Of a stretch of 64,000 nucleotides of DNA, positions 60,017 to 64,000 are shown in pieces (the first letter of the stretch is position 1; every line of letters begins with the position of its first letter). Source of the stretch: an uncultured Sphaerochaeta sp. (GTDB taxonomy: Bacteria; Spirochaetota; Spirochaetia; Sphaerochaetales; Sphaerochaetaceae); contig NZ_OY781063.1 of assembly GCF_963676285.1 (NCBI RefSeq), forward strand, positions 1-64,000. The letters are read 5' to 3'. The translations under genes were made by a program, and so were the position numbers. Below the pieces are notes generated by a model that did not search any database, was not told where the DNA came from, and was given only the letters and a program-made list of their open reading frames with translations.

Positions 60017-62392
60017 TCAGGAACTTGTCAACATCAGGCCAAAGAGCAATTTGATCAGGTTGCGTTCCCCGGTAATACGAACCATGTATTGGTGAGGTGC
60101 CTTTCCCTTGGTTATTTCCAGGGAAGTATCAGATGCCTGCAAGCGTTTCTCCAAGATCTCTGAATAGGGTTCCTCACCTTTGGTATCAATGCTGAACAAG
60201 CTTCCTTTCAGATGCTTGGCAAGCGTCTGCTTTTTCGGTCCCTTCAGGAATAATACATCCAGGATTGTGTATCCTTCGTTAAGGGTTTGTTGCAACTCAC
60301 CCCTCACCTTTTCCTCATCCAACGTTCCGTCGTCCACCAATTCAGCGAGCATTACCTCTTCTTCACCAGCAATTCCAATGGAAAGCGGGTTCACAAACTC
60401 AAGCTTTGGCTTGGGATTGAATCCTTGGGTGAACTGCACTTCAAGCGCTGAGCGCTGGAATGCCATCTCAAAGTTTCTCATTGCATTGATATGGCTTACA
60501 TAGAGCGCAGAGCCATACCTGGAATAGCGAATCACCGTCTGTACGGTATCGGCTTGAACTGGTTGAGGGGGGGCAGTTTCTACAGGTTTCTCATCTTTCT
60601 TTTTCTCAAAGAAGGGATCCTTGTGGATTACATCCACTACCTGATGGGCAGTTGAGCATGCACCACACTGATGTTCACAGACATCGTAGCAACGATCACT
60701 CAGGAGCAAGTTCTTTGCCCTGTCCCACTCTTCCTTGAGAAATTTCTTTCCTACACGCAGGGAAACAGAATCCCAGGGCAACTCCTCTTCAACATCATAG
60801 TCCTTGAAAATGGCTTCCTCTGGATTGTAGGGAGCTTCAGCAATGGCCTCTTTCCAAAGATCATACTGGAGGTACTCATTCCATGCATCCAGGCGGCAAC
60901 CTTTCTGGTAAGCCTTCTCTATTACATCTGCATACCGTGCATCTCCCCTGCTGATCAGACCCTCAAGATAACTGACGCTCGGTTCGTGGTAACTTACCTT
61001 GCATCCCTTGATCCGCTCATTGATCATTTTCTTCAACTGGCTCAGCTGCTGGTAGCTTTGATCAGGGGTAAGCTGTGCACACCACTGGAATGGCGTATGA
61101 GGCTTGGGGATGAATGTACCAACATTGATATTCATCCGAATATGGGTCTCATCCCAGATTGCCCCAAGATAGTCCACAATTGCCTGGTTCTCTTCCTCTC
61201 GGTCGACCACAGGAAGCCCGATCATGAAGTAGAATTTTGCCAACTTCCATCCTCTGCTCTTCGCCTCCTTTGCAATACCAATAACCTGTTCCAAGGGGAC
61301 AGGCTTGTTCATGGCAAGCTGCCATGACTCCTTGGGTGTCTCAATGGCAAAGGTCAGCCCACTCTTACGAACCTCACTCAATTGCTCCAGAATTCCCAGG
61401 GAGAAGGAGTTGACCTTCAAGCTGGGCAGGGCAAAGGAGACATGCTTGGAAGCAAACTCTGCATTCAGTGTCTCGATCATCTCCTTGATATAGGGATGGT
61501 CCCCACTGGAGAGGGAGCTAAGGGTTACCTCCCGGTATCCCAACGTATCGACATACTGGGTTACCTCTTCCTTGATGGTTTCATAGAGTTTCTGCCTATA
61601 TGGTTTGTAGTATTGTCCTGCATGACAGAAGCGACAGCCATTGGGACATCCTCTCATGATCTCCACAACACCATTATCCTGGGCTACCTTGAACGATGGA
61701 ACCACATAGTGCTGGTATCGGGCATCACGCTTAAGGCCAAAGGAATCATCAATGAATCGCAAGGATCGCTTCTTCTCTGGTGACCAAAGGAACGGGAACT
61801 CCTGGAGCATCTTGAGTGTTTCCACTCTTCCATAGCCCTGCTCCCTGGCTTTTCTCATGGTCTGGACCACCTGTTCCAAGCCACCCTCAGCCTCACCGAT
61901 GAAAACAAAGTCAACAAACGGTGAGAATGGCAGTGGATTGGTTACTGCAGGGCCTCCAAGAATGACAATGGGATGCTCATCCCCGCGGTCCTTGCTCCTG
62001 AGAGGAATTTGTCCAAGTTCCAATACCTGGAGTACATTGGTGGCACATAATTCATACCCGATTGATATACCCAACAAATCCAACTCATGCAATGGCTTGT
62101 GCAGATCAAGGGTATAGAGTGGAAGCTGTTTCTTTCTCAGCAATTCCTCAAAGTCAGGGGCAACGGAAAAAACCCGGTCACAATGCACATGGTCCATCCT
62201 GTTCAGAAGATCGTAGAGGATTCTCACCGCATTGTTGCTCATCCCTATCTCATAGAGATCGGGGAAACAGATTGCTGCATGGAAATCCACAGCATCCATG
62301 TTCTTCTTACCATAGTGGAATTCTCCACCAGTATATCGGCTTGGTTGTGCAACCATTACCAGATCGTCGGCTAATGCCTCAAGTATATTCAT
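60017..62392 (-). CDS. Two-domain radical SAM protein with C-terminal DUF2344
   Basis: 791 residues from MNILEALADDL, about 7 bases after AAAGGA. A B12-binding-like N-terminal region leads to the radical SAM domain, with RGCPNGCRFCHAGQYYKPYR giving C-x3-C-x2-C. After residue about 620 is the DUF2344 domain (IRYSRYGSALYVSHINAMRNFEMAFQRS; QGFNPKPKLEFVNPL). This TIGR03960/TIGR03936 fusion is common in bacteria, often near RNase E/G genes. Its substrate is unknown to me. Confidence 0.88.
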   Translation of the reverse strand: MNILEALADDLVMVAQPSRYTGGEFHYGKKNMDAVDFHAAICFPDLYEIGMSNNAVRILYDLLNRMDHVHCDRVFSVAPDFEELLRKKQLPLYTLDLHKPLHELDLLGISIGYELCATNVLQVLELGQIPLRSKDRGDEHPIVILGGPAVTNPLPFSPFVDFVFIGEAEGGLEQVVQTMRKAREQGYGRVETLKMLQEFPFLWSPEKKRSLRFIDDSFGLKRDARYQHYVVPSFKVAQDNGVVEIMRGCPNGCRFCHAGQYYKPYRQKLYETIKEEVTQYVDTLGYREVTLSSLSSGDHPYIKEMIETLNAEFASKHVSFALPSLKVNSFSLGILEQLSEVRKSGLTFAIETPKESWQLAMNKPVPLEQVIGIAKEAKSRGWKLAKFYFMIGLPVVDREEENQAIVDYLGAIWDETHIRMNINVGTFIPKPHTPFQWCAQLTPDQSYQQLSQLKKMINERIKGCKVSYHEPSVSYLEGLISRGDARYADVIEKAYQKGCRLDAWNEYLQYDLWKEAIAEAPYNPEEAIFKDYDVEEELPWDSVSLRVGKKFLKEEWDRAKNLLLSDRCYDVCEHQCGACSTAHQVVDVIHKDPFFEKKKDEKPVETAPPQPVQADTVQTVIRYSRYGSALYVSHINAMRNFEMAFQRSALEVQFTQGFNPKPKLEFVNPLSIGIAGEEEVMLAELVDDGTLDEEKVRGELQQTLNEGYTILDVLFLKGPKKQTLAKHLKGSLFSIDTKGEEPYSEILEKRLQASDTSLEITKGKAPHQYMVRITGERNLIKLLFGLMLTSS

Positions 62393-62414
62393 TCTCAATC
62401 CTTTCTCTGTGTAT

Positions 62415-63182
62415 TCATTCCATTGACAAGGTCTGGTACTTATTGGCCAGAACCCTGAAATCTGCTTGTGTACAAAGTGTTGCTAACGATGTATACAGCA
62501 TCTGTCTCTCCTGTGGGGTCAGGTCTGCCTGCTCATACTCCTGCGCAAGGGGGACCAGCGTCTGTGCCCAAGCCTTCGAGGGGAGCCTGGAAGCAATGGT
62601 CGCAAGCAGAGACACCACTTCCCCCTCTTCCAGTTCGCCAAGAGCATCCCGTATCTGTCCAAGCGGAGCTTCCGCTTCGAGAAGCAAGAGTGCATACTTA
62701 CTGTCATCCAATTGCTGCCTGAGGTAGGTGGCGAATACCATGGCTGCCTCCTGAGAGCGACCAAGGGCCATCAGTGCCTGATAGTAGGCTCTCGCTCCCT
62801 GTGTTCCCAGGGCTCCTGCCTCATCAAGGAACGCGGCTTGCTCAACAACAAGCTCTGCATTTCCTTCACGGTCAGCAAGAATTAGCATCAGGTTCCGGGC
62901 CGCCATACTGGCTCCTTCCTCTCCTGTTAACTCCTGATACAGATCAAGGCTCTGTAATGCCGATGACCGATCACCACGCTCAGCCTGCGCAAGAGCAAGA
63001 TAGTAGAGGCTACCGCTTCTGTAGGTTTCACTGAAATCCTCTTTTGCTGAAAGATACAAGGCATCCCATTCACCTTGCTGTGCAAGCTCCTGTAAGGAGG
63101 ATGCATCTTTTACACAGGAAGAAAACAGCAAAACGAGAAAAAAGGAGAACAGAAGGAGCTTCCACAATCGTGTTTTCTTCAT
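62415..63182 (-). CDS. Predicted lipoprotein with tetratricopeptide-like repeats
   Basis: 255 residues. MKKTRLWKLLLFSFFLVLLF then SSC is a lipoprotein signal with the cysteine near residue 23. The mature part consists of helical pairs (SLYYLALAQAERGDRSSALQSLDLY; ARAYYQALMALGRSQEAAMVFATYL) typical of TPR. It is probably a periplasmic or outer-membrane scaffold. It lies between the radical SAM gene (22 bases away) and rnpB. Confidence 0.78.
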   Translation of the reverse strand: MKKTRLWKLLLFSFFLVLLFSSCVKDASSLQELAQQGEWDALYLSAKEDFSETYRSGSLYYLALAQAERGDRSSALQSLDLYQELTGEEGASMAARNLMLILADREGNAELVVEQAAFLDEAGALGTQGARAYYQALMALGRSQEAAMVFATYLRQQLDDSKYALLLLEAEAPLGQIRDALGELEEGEVVSLLATIASRLPSKAWAQTLVPLAQEYEQADLTPQERQMLYTSLATLCTQADFRVLANKYQTLSME

Positions 63183-63207
63183 CCTCTGTTCTCCTGTCTA
63201 TCATAAA

Positions 63208-63543
63208 ACAAGGCAAGCAATAAGCCGGGTTCTGTTTGTGATGATCATCTATCCAAGAACCTTGTTGCCAAGGCTCTTTAGCAACCGACCCGCAGGTTCA
63301 GGGCGGACAACCCACCTGCTGCTTGGTTTTGCTCCTGACGAGGCTTACCCTGCCACCCCTGTTGCCAGTGGTGCGGTGGGCTCTTACCCCACCATTTCAC
63401 CCTTACCGGAAAACCGGCGGTATTTTTTCTGTGGTGCTCTCTATAGCGTTACCGCTCCCGGGTGTTACCCGGCGTCATGTCCTATGGAGCCCGGACTTTC
63501 CTCAAGCGGCTGGTAGCCGCCCGCGATCATCTAGCCTACCTTG
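63208..63543 (-). ncRNA. rnpB: RNase P RNA
   Basis: Read on the minus strand, the universal parts of bacterial type A RNase P RNA appear in order: GAGGAAAGTCCGGGCTCCAT near the 5' end, GGTGAAATGGTGGGGTAAGAG in the middle, and AGAACCCGGCTTA near the 3' end, pairing with the 5' segment to form P4. It processes the 5' ends of tRNAs. Ends are approximate. A TTGTTTTATG stretch follows the 3' end. Open frames over this region are spurious. Confidence 0.93.
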
Positions 63544-63551
63544 AAAAAAAC

Positions 63552-64000
63552 CTAGAGCAAATCGTCGAATTCACTGCTATCGACAAAGTCGGAAAGACCG
63601 CCTTCCTCGATATCCACATCTTCAACATGCTTGCGGAACTTCTCTTCTGCACCTTCAGCTTCCTCATAAAAGAGGATACGACTGCAGTACGGGCAGAATT
63701 CAATTTCCTTTGCTTCCCTGACCTCATTGACAAACTGGTTTGGAAGAACGATATGACAGCCCTGGCATACCAATCCATGGATGGGAACAATCCCCTTTCC
63801 TTTCTTGTTCTTCACAATATTGCAGAACTTGTTGTACAGGTCTTCATCAATGTCTCCACCAATATAACTCAGGCACTTTTTCTCAAGTGCATCAAGTTCC
63901 TTCCTCTTCTCATCGAGCAGAGCTTCAATCTTGCTTGCCTCGCTGTCAACTTCCTGTTTCTGGAGTGACATCAACTGCTCTTTCTCTGTAAGGCGTTCAC
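63552..64000 (-). CDS. Zinc-ribbon coiled-coil protein (zf-RING_7/CdsZ-like), 5' end outside window
   Basis: The visible 149 or so codons include the end of a long coiled coil (LTEKEQLMSLQKQEVDSEAS, KIEALLDEKRKELDALEKKC) and a four-cysteine ribbon (LVCQGCHIVLP...FCPYCSRILFY) with an acidic tail. Proteins with this coiled-coil plus C4 ribbon layout are widespread. The frame is open to the window edge, so the start is missing. Confidence 0.8.
   Translation of the reverse strand, partial: ERLTEKEQLMSLQKQEVDSEASKIEALLDEKRKELDALEKKCLSYIGGDIDEDLYNKFCNIVKNKKGKGIVPIHGLVCQGCHIVLPNQFVNEVREAKEIEFCPYCSRILFYEEAEGAEEKFRKHVEDVDIEEGGLSDFVDSSEFDDLL

Noticed and set aside
63208..63543. Short open frames around 63.2-63.5 kb
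   Set aside because: The region reads as RNase P RNA on the minus strand, so the frames are not genes.

Overview
The window looks like the chromosome of a spirochaete close to Sphaerochaeta. The grounds are a very large GreA fused to a helical N-terminal region, a TamB-BamA pair, the rimP-nusA-infB-rbfA-truB-ribF-rpsO-pnp cluster, and the moderate G+C of the host genes. The genus is inferred, not proven. The backbone is dense: genes are spaced by a few bases or overlap through ATGA/TAATG junctions. The only gene-free stretch over 300 bp holds the RNase P RNA.

Layout. 1-1.8 kb: end of lepB, then hemW. 1.9-5.8 kb: yebC, ruvC, ruvA, ruvB, queA (recombination and queuosine). 5.8-6.4 kb: tmk, convergent. 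6.6-17.1 kb: tamB, bamA, mutS, comF-like gene. 17.1-32 kb: a long translation/RNA/envelope run from a strong promoter with a leader terminator: rimP, nusA, infB, rbfA, truB, ribF, rpsO, pnp, dut, lptF, lptG, tgt, murJ. 32-36.5 kb: a GH2 glycosidase and the giant GreA on the minus strand. 36.7-44.5 kb: rpe-dtd, recA, scpA-scpB-rsuA/rluB-cmk-rpsA, a TPR membrane protein, then a lipoprotein gene to 45.3 kb.

45.35-53.41 kb is an about 8.03-kb mobile element, visibly more AT-rich than its surroundings, with every gene on the minus strand. It is bounded by two dif-like sites sharing a 21/22-base match that includes the same 6-bp core, so it appears to be integrated at the chromosomal dif site by host XerC/XerD. 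It encodes a two-tyrosine HUH rolling-circle replicase, an HTH protein, a roughly 300-residue putative capsid protein, several small membrane or basic proteins, a lipoprotein, and a trimeric receptor-binding-type fibre with tandem repeats. There is no integrase, terminase, packaging ATPase, Zot-like ATPase or recognisable Microviridae capsid. The best working hypothesis is a temperate ssDNA phage of the FLiP (Finnlakeviridae)-like kind. It is the most novel item in the window.

53.5-64 kb: a multi-pass membrane protein, glmS, an ABC transporter operon under a YtrA-type GntR regulator, mazG, a GntR-HTH/RCK_C regulator, a two-domain radical SAM/DUF2344 protein, a TPR lipoprotein, the RNase P RNA gene (minus strand), and the end of a zinc-ribbon coiled-coil protein cut by the window edge.

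Start codons were moved from the longest ORF to an internal codon where a Shine-Dalgarno (SD) sequence or family length argued for it. All calls are by eye. No database search was run.
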